47,001 nt of DNA from Pseudovibrio sp. Ad37 (GCF_001623075.1 NZ_LMCF01000103.1:1-47001), one strand, 5' to 3'. Shown: positions 23,470 through 33,380, counted from the stretch's first letter. Made by a program: numbers and translations. The notes: generated by a model not told the origin, from the letters alone.

Positions 23470-23985
23470 TTAATAAATTGGATATGCTCTGCCGAGGATT
23501 TGGTCGTTATCGACCGCTCCCCAATAACGGGAATCGAAACTCAGCTCATGCTCTCCGAGAAACCAATAGTTCCCTTCTTGCAAGGTGCCAGATACCAAAA
23601 AGTCCTTGGGATCGCTTCCTAGTTTATCAGCCAACGCTAAGCCTTTCGCCAGGTTCGAAGAGTTTACAAACACACCGTCGTGACTAACTTGAACGTGATC
23701 ACCAGGAAGAGCCGACAGGATCTTCACCAGTCGGGTGCCATCTTGAAAAATCGGTTCAAAACCGCGAGCGTCAAAAAAATACAGTCCCCCTCGTTCTCGC
23801 GAGGTGTCCCAAGTGTCTAAAAGATAAACACTATAGTTTGGCAGGCACTTCACTTTCTGAGGATCATAAGCAATCCGATAACGAGCTGAGAATGCCTCTG
23901 CAGCAACAAACAACAGAACCATGACCGACAGCGCCTTGAAGGCAAATAGCCTCCAAGACTGCTTTTTTCGTTTCCATTTCATCAT
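23470..23985 (-). CDS. TraF/TrhF-like S26-family signal peptidase, Cys at the nucleophile position
   Basis: The 171-residue protein has one N-terminal membrane segment (about 14-33). It then shows the S26 layout of RP4 TraF: QKVKCLPNYSVYLLD at the nucleophile box, with Cys47 where serine is usual, LVKILSALPGD with Lys88 as the general base, then GNYWFLGEHELSFDSRYWG, the conserved late box. Related peptidases process and cyclise pilin in RP4 and the R27-type TrhF systems, acting at the inner-membrane surface. The gene starts with an ATGATG overlapping the preceding stop. Whether the Cys enzyme is active is unknown. It may mature the TraA pilin encoded in the same operon. Confidence 0.82.
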   Translation of the reverse strand: MMKWKRKKQSWRLFAFKALSVMVLLFVAAEAFSARYRIAYDPQKVKCLPNYSVYLLDTWDTSRERGGLYFFDARGFEPIFQDGTRLVKILSALPGDHVQVSHDGVFVNSSNLAKGLALADKLGSDPKDFLVSGTLQEGNYWFLGEHELSFDSRYWGAVDNDQILGRAYPIY

Positions 23986-24320
23986 TGGGTGGAAATGTTT
24001 GCTTGTTTTATAGCTTCTAACGGCAACAGCAAATCTTCAGGAGCATTGACAATTTTCTCCCTATCCAGAACAAGATAACCAGCCTCTTTCAGCTTCATGG
24101 TCGCATTATTGACCTTCAGCAACACGTCTCTAACCTCTGCCTCTGAGGCACCCGGATCCAAGCTTTTCGCAACTTCCAAGAAGTCTACTACCGCGATTGG
24201 AGGAGTTCTCTGCAGGTCCTGTTCAAACTCTTCAATCTTCAAACGCAAATCATAAGTTGTGTAAGTAACGAACACTAAGCCGAGTGCGAGAAATGATGTC
24301 AGTACAGTCGTGGGTTTCAT
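23982..24320 (-). CDS. TrbI-like membrane-anchored protein
   Basis: The 112-residue protein has an N-terminal membrane anchor (VLTSFLALGLVFVTYTTYDL). A periplasmic helical region carries VVDFLEVAKSLDP and VNNATMKLKEAGYLVLDREK, resembling F-type TrbI, which influences pilus length and sits beside traC and traW in F. It overlaps traC by 4 bases at its start and the peptidase gene by 4 bases at its end. Assignment rests on the 'VLDREKIV-AP' ending, size and place. Confidence 0.7.
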   Translation of the reverse strand: MKPTTVLTSFLALGLVFVTYTTYDLRLKIEEFEQDLQRTPPIAVVDFLEVAKSLDPGASEAEVRDVLLKVNNATMKLKEAGYLVLDREKIVNAPEDLLLPLEAIKQANISTQ

Positions 24321-26776
24321 GCTGCATTTTCCGATTTTTTATTGCGAGAATTAATGATCATATGAATGGCATCAGAAACACTGTAGCCTTGTCTGCGAAG
24401 ATCTTCGATTAGCTGAACATCTCTTGGATCAGTTGAGTAAAGAAGCTTTTGGAACTCACCGACTATCAATCTTCCGATGCCAGTCCCGACGTTGGATTTG
24501 ATGAAGATCTCGGAGTAAGCACCTGCAATAGTGTGAACGGTTTTCAACGCTCGAAAGCCGCCGTCCCCCATTGCCAATTGACCGCTTTTTTTAACGCTCT
24601 CAATTGTCTCGTCTCTCTGACCCAAGAGCATCATCATTGCTGAGTTTTCAGCAATCGCTTGACCTACAGCGTTTTGGTAAAGGTCATTGATTGACTGGGT
24701 AGCAATGATCACCGAGCCACCATACTTACGGAACTTTCTGTAAGCATGCTCCATGAACTTCGAGACTTCACCTTCTTTCAGAAGATCCCAAGCTTCATCG
24801 ACAATGACGATTTTTTTTCGGTTTCTTTCACCGCGATACACTTCTTGCTGAATTTGATAAATCAGCTGAAGCAAGACAACTTGTCGAAGGTTTGTACGTC
24901 CTTGCAATTCATCAAGCTCAAGAACAGTCAATTGTTTGCGAAAGTCGATGCTATTTTTGCCTGAAAAGTAGCGACCGTAATTACCCCTTGAAGTAAAAGG
25001 GAATAGCTGAGCACCAATATCTTTCACTCGCTGATCTTTATCTTTCAAGCAAGCTTCAGCGATATGATCGATCTTGAGCGCTTTGTTGTGTTCTTCCCAT
25101 CCTTCACTGATGATTGCCTTTAATCGCGCATTTTGCAGATCACTCAATGTTCCTTTGGGAGAGGCCATGTTGGATACAATTCCAACGATTCCGTCTTCTT
25201 CATCTTTATAGTTATCAATCAACTCAAATGGGTTCAGGCAAACATTGGTGCCTTCTTCAAAGTGCACAAAATCACCATCCAAGGTATCACACAGTTTTTC
25301 GTAACTCTTACCAGCATCGATTACCCAGACCTGGGCTCCTTCCGACATGTAAGCAATAATAAGTTCATTCGCGAGAAATGACTTTCCGCTGCCTGATTCA
25401 GCGGCGATAACTGCGTTCTTGTTTGAGTTACTGTCATGCAGGGAAAGGGTCATCAACTGACCGTTTCGGCTCATCAATGCAATGTGTGGAGTGCCTGTCC
25501 CTTTCCACTCTCCAAAAATGGGAGCCAAGACTGCAGCATGTTCCGCAGTGAGGGTTTTGTACCTGAACAGATCTTTGATTGCTTTCGCGTCAGTACACAA
25601 AGGTAGACTGTTCAAAAAAAGCGGAAGCTGTAGATAGCGGTCTTCCATAAGCTCAAACCGACTCTCTCGCCAGAGATTGCGCGCCGCTATTGCAGCAGCT
25701 TCAACGCGCTTTCTAGTAGGTGCTGAAAGAACAACAGAATAGCTGACCCTGATAGGCTTCGAACCCTCTTTCATTTTTTCGTGGAGGAGATCAAAGCCTT
25801 GTTTCTTATCACCCAAAACCGGAACCAAGTTGGTCATTGGTCCGAGAGCCTGGTTCACAGTAAAATGCCTTTTACGTTCGAGCTGGTTTTTTAGCTGCTC
25901 AGAATCTGGATACATGACATTCATGACGACGAAATAATTCTCTTTGATTGAAGAGTTGCCGCCTGAAATATCGCCTATGTAGGTAATTGCATCGCCAAAG
26001 TAATATGCGTCTGGCAGTTTCTTTGCACTGAGAACTTTGAGATGTTGGTCTCCCAAGCAGAGCGCGCGCGGCTCTACGTCGAGCTGTGTTTCAGGATCAA
26101 ATAACTGTTCGTTGATTGTCCGATCCGTCTCATACCCTGTTGCATCGTTTCGCCAGCTCGCGTTCTGCCCCCAATTCAAGAGTGTCGACATCACCCGAAT
26201 GTAGCCGCGCGCGTCGAGCTTTCTAGGGACCAGCCCGATATGATTGAGAGCCTTTTCCAACTTGCCCTGCAGCTGAGTAACTTCAAGCAGATTTTTCTCA
26301 GTAGGCTTGGGGTTCTTGATTGGGACCTTACAGCTAACAATTAGCTTCAGATCCTGCACGATCCCGTTGTCATAAATGCCCATGTCTGTCGAGACTGTGA
26401 CATTATCAACGGTGTGTTCCTGCAAGAAATCAATACGTTCCTTAATCACCTGCTCCATTAATGGGTCTTGATTACCGTCTCGCATACTTTGCATATGATA
26501 CATCTGCATGTTGATGTCTGGAGACCGGAACAAAACAAACTGCATACTGGAATCTTTGGGAAGGTCTTGGTTAATCAGTCCAGCAACGCGCTCTTGTATC
26601 TTTTCATCGCCAGCCGGTATTGGTTGGCACATGAAAGTAAAGCCGAGAGTTTGATCATCTAATAGAAACAGATGGTCGTCCTCGCTATAAGCCAAGACCG
26701 GAATAAGACTCGATGCCCGCACCGATTCTGGAACGATCTGGTCACTCAAAATGTTTTTGATCGAGATAAATTTCAT
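24317..26776 (-). CDS. traC: TraC/VirB4 conjugative ATPase
   Basis: The 819-residue protein is a VirB4-type ATPase that powers pilus assembly at the inner membrane. Walker A is AAESGSGKSFLANEL near residue 460, Walker B IVIVDEAWDLL near 657, then FRKYGGSVIIATQSINDLY, the family's conserved helix before the TQ motif, and LGQRDETIE near the end. N-terminal residues 1-400 form the family's TraC-specific domain. The length agrees with F TraC (875) and SXT TraC. ATG 26776 overlaps the dsbC stop by 4 bases, and it overlaps the TrbI-like gene at its end. Confidence 0.94.
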   Translation of the reverse strand: MKFISIKNILSDQIVPESVRASSLIPVLAYSEDDHLFLLDDQTLGFTFMCQPIPAGDEKIQERVAGLINQDLPKDSSMQFVLFRSPDINMQMYHMQSMRDGNQDPLMEQVIKERIDFLQEHTVDNVTVSTDMGIYDNGIVQDLKLIVSCKVPIKNPKPTEKNLLEVTQLQGKLEKALNHIGLVPRKLDARGYIRVMSTLLNWGQNASWRNDATGYETDRTINEQLFDPETQLDVEPRALCLGDQHLKVLSAKKLPDAYYFGDAITYIGDISGGNSSIKENYFVVMNVMYPDSEQLKNQLERKRHFTVNQALGPMTNLVPVLGDKKQGFDLLHEKMKEGSKPIRVSYSVVLSAPTRKRVEAAAIAARNLWRESRFELMEDRYLQLPLFLNSLPLCTDAKAIKDLFRYKTLTAEHAAVLAPIFGEWKGTGTPHIALMSRNGQLMTLSLHDSNSNKNAVIAAESGSGKSFLANELIIAYMSEGAQVWVIDAGKSYEKLCDTLDGDFVHFEEGTNVCLNPFELIDNYKDEEDGIVGIVSNMASPKGTLSDLQNARLKAIISEGWEEHNKALKIDHIAEACLKDKDQRVKDIGAQLFPFTSRGNYGRYFSGKNSIDFRKQLTVLELDELQGRTNLRQVVLLQLIYQIQQEVYRGERNRKKIVIVDEAWDLLKEGEVSKFMEHAYRKFRKYGGSVIIATQSINDLYQNAVGQAIAENSAMMMLLGQRDETIESVKKSGQLAMGDGGFRALKTVHTIAGAYSEIFIKSNVGTGIGRLIVGEFQKLLYSTDPRDVQLIEDLRRQGYSVSDAIHMIINSRNKKSENAA

Positions 26777-27465
26777 TCGCTTCCCTCCAGAAATGCTTTC
26801 AGGACAGGTGGTCGACCGCGAATGACAGTGCCCATTGGGTTGATGATCAATGGCACTCCATTAACTCCCATCATTTGAGCAAAAGTGAGCGTCTGGTCAT
26901 GCCTTTTGCTGTCGCAATTTCCCTCGTTATTCACTGATGCGAGATCTTTGCGCAGGTAAAGGTCTCTTTTTTCCTCGTTCGTAGTGGCAGAACAAAACAA
27001 TGAGCGAATGAGCTGATTGGACCGGTTACCGAGCGCTGGAACCAAAATTAGTTTGAACGTGTATTCCTGCATGAGGTCTTTGGCTTCATCCAGAACACTG
27101 TGACAAATGCTGCACAGTGGATCTGTGAACATAATCACTTCTTTTGGGCCAGCACCAATTGTGATTGTATTTAGCTCGTCGGGGTCAACGCCATAAGCTC
27201 TCACATCGAGCTTCAGCGCCGCTTCTCTGATTTGCTCAAATGTATCTAGAGGTTTGCGTTGCCAAACATCGACAATTTGCCCAGACAAAACAAAACGGCC
27301 ATTCGTCGACAAGAAGAAGATTTTCCCTTCTTTCTCAATGGCCCTGAGCCCGTCTACCGGTAACTCCACAATTCTATTAATGGGCGGTTCTTCCGGGCTA
27401 AACTCTAGTGCGCTTGCACTTGAAATAGCCAGTGAGCAACATAACGATAATAGCAATCTGCGCAT
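26773..27465 (-). CDS. dsbC: DsbC-like periplasmic disulfide isomerase
   Basis: The 230-residue protein starts at ATG 27465, giving a typical signal peptide (RRLLLSLCCSLAISSASALE); an in-frame ATG at 27510 would add a polar extension with no ribosome site. The thioredoxin fold has MFTDPLCSICHSVL, a CSIC active site, and GVNGVPLIIN with the cis-proline. It differs from E. coli DsbC's CGYC. SXT/IncA/C-type operons carry a dsbC in the same place before traC. It would isomerise disulfides in the cysteine-rich TraN and TraU. It overlaps traC by 4 bases. Confidence 0.88.
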   Translation of the reverse strand: MRRLLLSLCCSLAISSASALEFSPEEPPINRIVELPVDGLRAIEKEGKIFFLSTNGRFVLSGQIVDVWQRKPLDTFEQIREAALKLDVRAYGVDPDELNTITIGAGPKEVIMFTDPLCSICHSVLDEAKDLMQEYTFKLILVPALGNRSNQLIRSLFCSATTNEEKRDLYLRKDLASVNNEGNCDSKRHDQTLTFAQMMGVNGVPLIINPMGTVIRGRPPVLKAFLEGSE

Positions 27466-27581
27466 TTTTTCCGATCCAGTTAACCTGGAACGCACATTAG
27501 CGAGTTTCATTTTGGTGCTTGCGTAGCTCTGTACTCATTTTCCGATGAGCTGTTTTTTTTCTGAGTTCCAACTTTCAAAAC

Positions 27582-27610
27582 AAAAAAGCCAGAGCAAACG
27601 CCCCGGCTCT
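27582..27610 (-). terminator. Intrinsic terminator after the giant Ig-like gene
   Basis: Reading minus, AGCCGGGGC-GTTT-GCTCTGGCT pairs over nine positions, with wobbles, and is followed by six T. It lies between the giant gene (stop 27632) and dsbC (start 27465). Confidence 0.75.
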
Positions 27611-27631
27611 TTGTCTCTTTGATGCTGACCT

Positions 27632-30600
27632 TTAGTTTACAGCGTGGGAGGCGGACACCTCCATTGATTGAGCCCCTGCATCATCGATCGCGCTCAAAGT
27701 AACCATCGGCATTTGCTCCTGATCATTCTTGGAGATCGTCACACGGGATCCGCTGACTGATACGTTGTGACCATCTACGTGCCAATTGTGTTTAACAACG
27801 CGGCCATCTGGATCCTTGCACTTAGCCTTGCCAATCCACGAGCGTGAGGTATCGGTAATCTCCAGCTCACAAACAGGAGGCTGGTTTTCCGCAACAGGGA
27901 TCACAAGTTCACCGGTTGCCACAACCCCCATCTTGGTCAGAACCTTCAACTGAACCGTGCTGTCACCAGCCTCTAGTTCCGCCCTTGCATAAGAGTTGGT
28001 CGACTTAAGCACCTGCCCGTTGACTGAATAGGCATAAGAGTCCACTCGGTCGTCCGGGTGACCACCGGTGACTTCCGGACGCAAAAACACGCCCAGTGGC
28101 GCACGATGGTAACTGTTCGATGGTCTGAACGAGATCTCCACGTCATAGTCCGGCGCAGGCTCCAGGTTCAGCATCTCGCGCAGCACAGTCTCATTGCCCC
28201 GCTCATCACTGATCCTGGCAATGATCTCGTATTCTCCCGGCTTGTCGATGACAAACGTACGATTACGATCACCTCGTTCTATGACATCGGTTGCGTCATC
28301 AGGCAGCACCCAATTATAGACGGGCTCTTCCGGGTTGCGCGTATTCCCCAAGACGCGCACGCTGGCTTTGACCGTCGTTGGGACTTGGTTCGTACCCGCG
28401 CTCACCCCAAACACAAACTCTGGCCACTCATACGCCCAAACTTGGGCTTTCAGCTCAACGGTCTTGGAGGTTTGATCCTTAAACCCTTCAAGCCACGCTG
28501 TGTATTTGATGGTTACCCGCCCGTCTTGCGTGTCTTCCTCGCGAACGGTGTAGCTGGCGCTTTCCCCTTCAACTGTGGACCCATCAGGAAACACGAACTC
28601 TCCTTTGACGGCAACGTTCATATCACGATAGGGGGCTTTCAAGCGCGCAGAAAACTCATAGCTCTGACCGATCTCAAGTTTTCTGGAGCCGTAAAGCGTT
28701 GCCCGCGGTTCCTTGAGACGGCGCATCCCAACATTGTGCCGATCAACCGAGTACGCATACCGGTCTTCTATAGGCGCCTCGATAGCCCGTACTCGCACAT
28801 GGACCCGCTTTACGCCTTCTTCCATCCCCTCAACAACCAATTCCTTTCCTGAACCAGTCTCAAAAGTCTCTCCGCCATCCGTCGACCATTCAAGAACATA
28901 CTCACTCTCCGGCGCCGCCAGACCATTCCTTGTGACTTGCGCCAGTACAGTACCATTCGAGCCAACAACGACCGAGCTTGGTCCGCTCAGCTCAACGTCA
29001 AGCAATTCATAGGCTGTAACACTAGTTTGATCCGTATGGGAAACGGCTCCTGAGTTTATGTTTGTAATCTTGGCACGCACCAAGTAGCTGCCCACATCAA
29101 ATGTATGATGAAATTGCAGCTTCTTGCGCTCGCTTTCAGGTACAAACTCTGTCCATGTTCCTCCATTGTCATAGCTGACTTGCCAAATCACTTCACCCAC
29201 AGCACGGCGGTCCAAGTGATCTGAAACACTCAGTTTGAAGTAGGTGCTGAGCGGTGCAGGCCCGCTAAAGGCGCGGCTGACAACGCTACCTGCAATTTCA
29301 TTACCTCGCAGCACAGTAACAAACGTCGGGGTAACTGATCGCTCAACTCGTTGGTAACCAGGATGCTCACTCAGCAATCTGGCTTCAGCAAACAAGCGCA
29401 GGCTGGATGCCCCCAGGCCCGAAATATCAACAAAAGTGGTAAGACTTCCGCCTGTAAGCGGTTCAAAGTTCGAGAGTGCAACTGGCCCATCAAGGGTGTC
29501 ATAAACAACTCTTGCTTCCCACTGCCCCATCGTGGCCGCGTCGTACGCTCCATTGAAGTTTTGCGTATCGCGAAGATCGATCGTCAACGGCACAAGTTCT
29601 GTGTCTACTGCATCTCGTTGGTCAGTAGAGATGTAAGGGCGAACTGTTTCAGCCGGCACTCCAACTGCGAGAATGGTAGCTGTCCTCTCAACACCAGAGA
29701 GTTCCGCATAGCGGGCGGTGACATCAAATTGCTGTTCTTGCCAAAGGGCCAAAGGCAAGGTTTCAAGGGACATATAGACACGATTGCTTGTTTCCGAGAG
29801 CAGGTTGTATAGCTCGTTGAAAACCGTGACATTGTCCCGCATGACATCAATCAGCAGCTTAGATGCTGGTGCTGTGACAACAATGTCTCGGGTTCGTCGC
29901 CCACCTAGAGGAGCAAAGAACAAGCCATCGCCAGCTTCCGACATCTCAATCTGTGGAGCTGGAGGATTAATCGCCTCAATGTTGTATGTTTGCTCATTAA
30001 GGGTCACGCGCTTGCCGGATGGAGCAAACTTACTCACACGCCACTGAACCGGATATGTGCCTTCATCAGATAATAATCCCGTCAGATATGGCTGTGAGTA
30101 GAAGTTTTGCTGCAATCCTGTCGGGATATTCGTCCACTCGAAGAAACACTTGTTTTGTCGCATTGCCTGATCACTGTCCAAGGTCAGGGAACAGGAGCCT
30201 CCATCAATATGTTTCATTTGAAGAGAGATATTTTCAATGCCACGGTACACGGTCGTCAGGTTTTCTGTCGGCGCTAAAGAAACAGATCCTTCAGCCGAAA
30301 CAACTTCAAGATCCTGCGAGCCACGACCAACCACAATGCGAGATCCGTCACCGCCATATACAGCTAGTTCATAGGAGACTGCCTGTTTGCCCAAGGCAAA
30401 GGCTACCCCTTCGATTTGGGTCATTTGGAATTCACCGTGCTCACTTAGAACACGTTCACTCTCATCTGGAATCGTTGTCCAAACGAATTCGCAAACCGGA
30501 TCATCAATTGGATCGGCGTGAAAAGCGTCTTCCATGGTTGTCGTCAGTCGGCACGGATTGCCAGGTGCAGGAGAGGCCTGAATAGAGACAGGATCCAAAA

Positions 30601-33184
30601 CCTGTTTAACTGTCCAGCTCGATGAACTCAGGTTTGCTCGACCGATCCAACTCGTCAGCTCAGCTGACAAGATTGGAGAGTTTGGTGCCGTCGTCATCAC
30701 CAAAATATGGGCCGTTCCTTCAATTCCGGCTTCGGCGGGGTAAGCGCCAATACTGAGTTTGCCGGATGAAGTTGAGAAATCATGATCACTCAAAATCGCC
30801 AGGGTTTGTCCTGGCTCAATCCGCATACCATTAACGATATAGGCCGAAGGTGCATCCCCACGTAGCGTGGCCAACACGTCATAAGTGCCTGAGACTGGCG
30901 CTCCATCAGCAAGCGTGAGCGGTTCAGTTTCGATCAGTCGCCGCCCGTCCTTGTGAACCAGTTCAGTAACCACAGCGGGAATATAGAACTTGCTGTCAAA
31001 GCCCCCTTCCAGAGTGATCTGATGAGGTTTGTAATTAAACCACAAAGCTTCTTCGCTAGTGTTCCCATGCTCATCTTTCACCACAACATGCGCTGTGTAG
31101 CTGCTGTTCGGCTCAAAACTAGGGAAGAGGATTGGATATTCAAGCTGATATTGACCACCGGCCACTTCACGCACTGGCAAATTAATCTGGTCTTTGGTAG
31201 GGCCACCGGTCAGCTGTACTGATGCAATTTGTGGGTTACTGTCAGAATTATCCGAAACAGAGATGAAGATGTCATCAAGTGATACAACATCACTGCCATC
31301 ATCAAGATTGAAGTGAACCGTTGGCGCGGTGTTGTCGATTACAACTGTTTCGTTAATTTCTTTGACCGTCTTGTTGTTTTGTGCATCAACCGCTGTGGCT
31401 CTGATACCGGTGTAGACACCATCTGGCACCGCCGAGAGATCATAGATGAACCTACGCTTCCAATGAGTGTATTTTATCTCATGGCTATATGGCACTTCGC
31501 TGTAAGTACCATTGGAGGCTCGTAGTTCTAACTTTGATTTGCTTGGATCGACAAACCAACGAATCCTGTGAACCGTTCCTTTAATAGCATCACTGTCATC
31601 TTCATTGACCTCAACATGAACTTCTTTTTCCTGCTCGAGAACTTTGATGTCATTAACCTCAGGATTTGTAAAATTCGTATCTATGATACGATCATACATC
31701 TCTGAGTTCAGCTGTATCGGTAACTCATGCGAATAAGCATAAGCACGAATACCCGTTCGGTAATTAGCAAAGTTCGCCTGACGTGTTTCATAGGCACTGT
31801 ACTCAGGCATATCGATAGTTACAGTTGTCTGGTTAGGCTCCATGAAGACCGTTCTGTCAAGACCACGCGTGTGGTTGTTATCTACCGTGATGCGCTGGCG
31901 GTAAGGACGGGGATCAACCGTTACTACAACACGATTAAAGATCCAATCTTTCTTATCGAGACCAATCCGTAGGCTGCCATATAGTTTTTTATCTCCTTTA
32001 AAGCCAAGCTTTAGGTTTTTGATTTTAGGGGAGATTGCCGTGCCTTCAGCCACGTTTACATCAAAGTAGTTAGTGGCAACATTGGTTAACAAATCTACTG
32101 AGCGCAGACTAGCATGATTAGCCCCTATCTGAATGAACTCATAAGGTTTATACGTTTCTAGATAGACGTAGTCGTCATCAGTGTGGAACGGAGTTCCAGA
32201 CAAGCAATCATTACGGCAGTGGGTAGTATATCCCAAGCCAAATGGAGAGAACGTTTTGTAGTTCTCCCGCGATAATCTCGTAATGAGCTTAATCGGGTTC
32301 TGTGAGATTGTCATTCCGGCTGTATATGGAATAAAGCCTTCAAACTTGCTGTTGTTCAGCAGCGGAGTACTAGGGGCTTTGTCTGGATCGTAAATCGCAA
32401 AAGCTTCCATCGGACCGCGTTTCGTCGATGCTTTATCATAGTAGAATGTTTCTGTTAGTTCAGTGACATTACCAGCTTTATCCCGCAGTTGAGCGACCAG
32501 CTCAAATGTACTTTCTTCGCCCTCACTGAACAGTTCCTCTGGTTTCCATTCAGCACTTCCACCCCAGGTTGATGTATATGCTGTCCGTGTTGCGTTGCCA
32601 GCCTCCAAGTCTTTGATGGCGATCTTTGCAATAGTGAGTGGAATATCAGAGGTAATTCCGTTGATCTGAAGGTAGTTGAAATACAATCCACCAATCAAAC
32701 GATGCGGGAATCCGGGGACTTCTGTTGGCCTCCCTTGAACAATGTCAAAGCCACCAGACGCAGGTGGTGTTGTGTGAACACGCACCGGATCAATCTGTTC
32801 AGAAACGACATCTCCATCAGAAGACAAGATCTGAGCAACAAACTCATAACTCCCATCTGCAGGCACTGGCAGCTGCAGCCGCTCCCCGTAGAATTCATCT
32901 CCATCAACCAAAATACGGTCATTGGCCCCAAGCAACTCGCTTGAGGCTGATGAGACAACCGCCCCTCCCCCATTGCGGATCAGCATCCGGACTTTCCGGT
33001 CCAGACCGCCGCTCAGGCTAAACGTCAATTCGCTGACAGGGTTTGCGTACTCGCTTCCCGCCTGCAGCACCCTCTGCTCTCCAAGAGTATCGGTAAAGCT
33101 GTACTCCAGAAGATCGGCCTGCGCGCTGGGGAGAGCCAGCAACGTGGCCACCCCCGACCACAGGGCTAATCGCCAAGTTCTCAT
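27632..33184 (-). CDS. Giant secreted/surface protein with repeated Ig-like domains, 1850 residues
   Basis: The protein begins with a signal peptide (MRTWRLALWSGVATLLALPS, cleavage after AQA). The rest is almost entirely beta-strand, with recurring Ig/PKD/cadherin-like units: DGVYTGIRATAVDAQNNKTV, FSGPAPLSTYFKLSVSDH, YAYSVNGQVL, and a PKD-like end with KCKDPDGRVVKHNW. No LPxTG, transmembrane or autotransporter segment is seen, and cysteines are few. ATG 33184 is chosen with AGAGAGG eight bases upstream; a GTG start at 33193 is possible. Hairpin terminators stand on both sides, so it forms a separate expression unit inside the transfer region. IncHI and IncA/C-type plasmids also carry very large Ig-like proteins. 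Adhesion, pilus interaction or phage/flagellum blocking are possible roles (inference). Confidence 0.85.
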   Translation of the reverse strand: MRTWRLALWSGVATLLALPSAQADLLEYSFTDTLGEQRVLQAGSEYANPVSELTFSLSGGLDRKVRMLIRNGGGAVVSSASSELLGANDRILVDGDEFYGERLQLPVPADGSYEFVAQILSSDGDVVSEQIDPVRVHTTPPASGGFDIVQGRPTEVPGFPHRLIGGLYFNYLQINGITSDIPLTIAKIAIKDLEAGNATRTAYTSTWGGSAEWKPEELFSEGEESTFELVAQLRDKAGNVTELTETFYYDKASTKRGPMEAFAIYDPDKAPSTPLLNNSKFEGFIPYTAGMTISQNPIKLITRLSRENYKTFSPFGLGYTTHCRNDCLSGTPFHTDDDYVYLETYKPYEFIQIGANHASLRSVDLLTNVATNYFDVNVAEGTAISPKIKNLKLGFKGDKKLYGSLRIGLDKKDWIFNRVVVTVDPRPYRQRITVDNNHTRGLDRTVFMEPNQTTVTIDMPEYSAYETRQANFANYRTGIRAYAYSHELPIQLNSEMYDRIIDTNFTNPEVNDIKVLEQEKEVHVEVNEDDSDAIKGTVHRIRWFVDPSKSKLELRASNGTYSEVPYSHEIKYTHWKRRFIYDLSAVPDGVYTGIRATAVDAQNNKTVKEINETVVIDNTAPTVHFNLDDGSDVVSLDDIFISVSDNSDSNPQIASVQLTGGPTKDQINLPVREVAGGQYQLEYPILFPSFEPNSSYTAHVVVKDEHGNTSEEALWFNYKPHQITLEGGFDSKFYIPAVVTELVHKDGRRLIETEPLTLADGAPVSGTYDVLATLRGDAPSAYIVNGMRIEPGQTLAILSDHDFSTSSGKLSIGAYPAEAGIEGTAHILVMTTAPNSPILSAELTSWIGRANLSSSSWTVKQVLDPVSIQASPAPGNPCRLTTTMEDAFHADPIDDPVCEFVWTTIPDESERVLSEHGEFQMTQIEGVAFALGKQAVSYELAVYGGDGSRIVVGRGSQDLEVVSAEGSVSLAPTENLTTVYRGIENISLQMKHIDGGSCSLTLDSDQAMRQNKCFFEWTNIPTGLQQNFYSQPYLTGLLSDEGTYPVQWRVSKFAPSGKRVTLNEQTYNIEAINPPAPQIEMSEAGDGLFFAPLGGRRTRDIVVTAPASKLLIDVMRDNVTVFNELYNLLSETSNRVYMSLETLPLALWQEQQFDVTARYAELSGVERTATILAVGVPAETVRPYISTDQRDAVDTELVPLTIDLRDTQNFNGAYDAATMGQWEARVVYDTLDGPVALSNFEPLTGGSLTTFVDISGLGASSLRLFAEARLLSEHPGYQRVERSVTPTFVTVLRGNEIAGSVVSRAFSGPAPLSTYFKLSVSDHLDRRAVGEVIWQVSYDNGGTWTEFVPESERKKLQFHHTFDVGSYLVRAKITNINSGAVSHTDQTSVTAYELLDVELSGPSSVVVGSNGTVLAQVTRNGLAAPESEYVLEWSTDGGETFETGSGKELVVEGMEEGVKRVHVRVRAIEAPIEDRYAYSVDRHNVGMRRLKEPRATLYGSRKLEIGQSYEFSARLKAPYRDMNVAVKGEFVFPDGSTVEGESASYTVREEDTQDGRVTIKYTAWLEGFKDQTSKTVELKAQVWAYEWPEFVFGVSAGTNQVPTTVKASVRVLGNTRNPEEPVYNWVLPDDATDVIERGDRNRTFVIDKPGEYEIIARISDERGNETVLREMLNLEPAPDYDVEISFRPSNSYHRAPLGVFLRPEVTGGHPDDRVDSYAYSVNGQVLKSTNSYARAELEAGDSTVQLKVLTKMGVVATGELVIPVAENQPPVCELEITDTSRSWIGKAKCKDPDGRVVKHNWHVDGHNVSVSGSRVTISKNDQEQMPMVTLSAIDDAGAQSMEVSASHAVN

Positions 33185-33270
33185 TCTCTGCACCTCTCTG
33201 CTTCGATCAATGCCGCGACTCTAACGGCTCGGCGCGGAATTCTTGGGAGGGTGCGAACACTTCGAAAAAG

Positions 33271-33303
33271 AAAAACCCGCCCGCACTTACGCGCGAACGG
33301 GCT
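33271..33303 (-). terminator. Intrinsic terminator after traA
   Basis: Reading minus, GCCCG and CGGGC stem around a loop with TTCGCGCG, followed by GGGTTTTTC. It lies between the traA stop (33381) and the giant gene start (33184), so transcription from traL-traA would be reduced here. Confidence 0.75.
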
Positions 33304-33380
33304 TGTTGGGGTCATTAACCGGAGTAAAACATATTTGCTATTTCAAATACCTCCTTTCAGCTGAGTAGCGAAGACTGCTG

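Noticed and set aside
28058-28852. 264-codon plus-strand frame opposite the Ig-like gene
   Set aside because: It lies wholly antisense to the strongly supported giant gene, has no ribosome site, and its product has no domain pattern.
30019-30585. 188-codon plus-strand frame opposite the Ig-like gene
   Set aside because: It is also antisense to the giant gene; composition is of a shadow frame, rich in His, Arg and Ser without structure.
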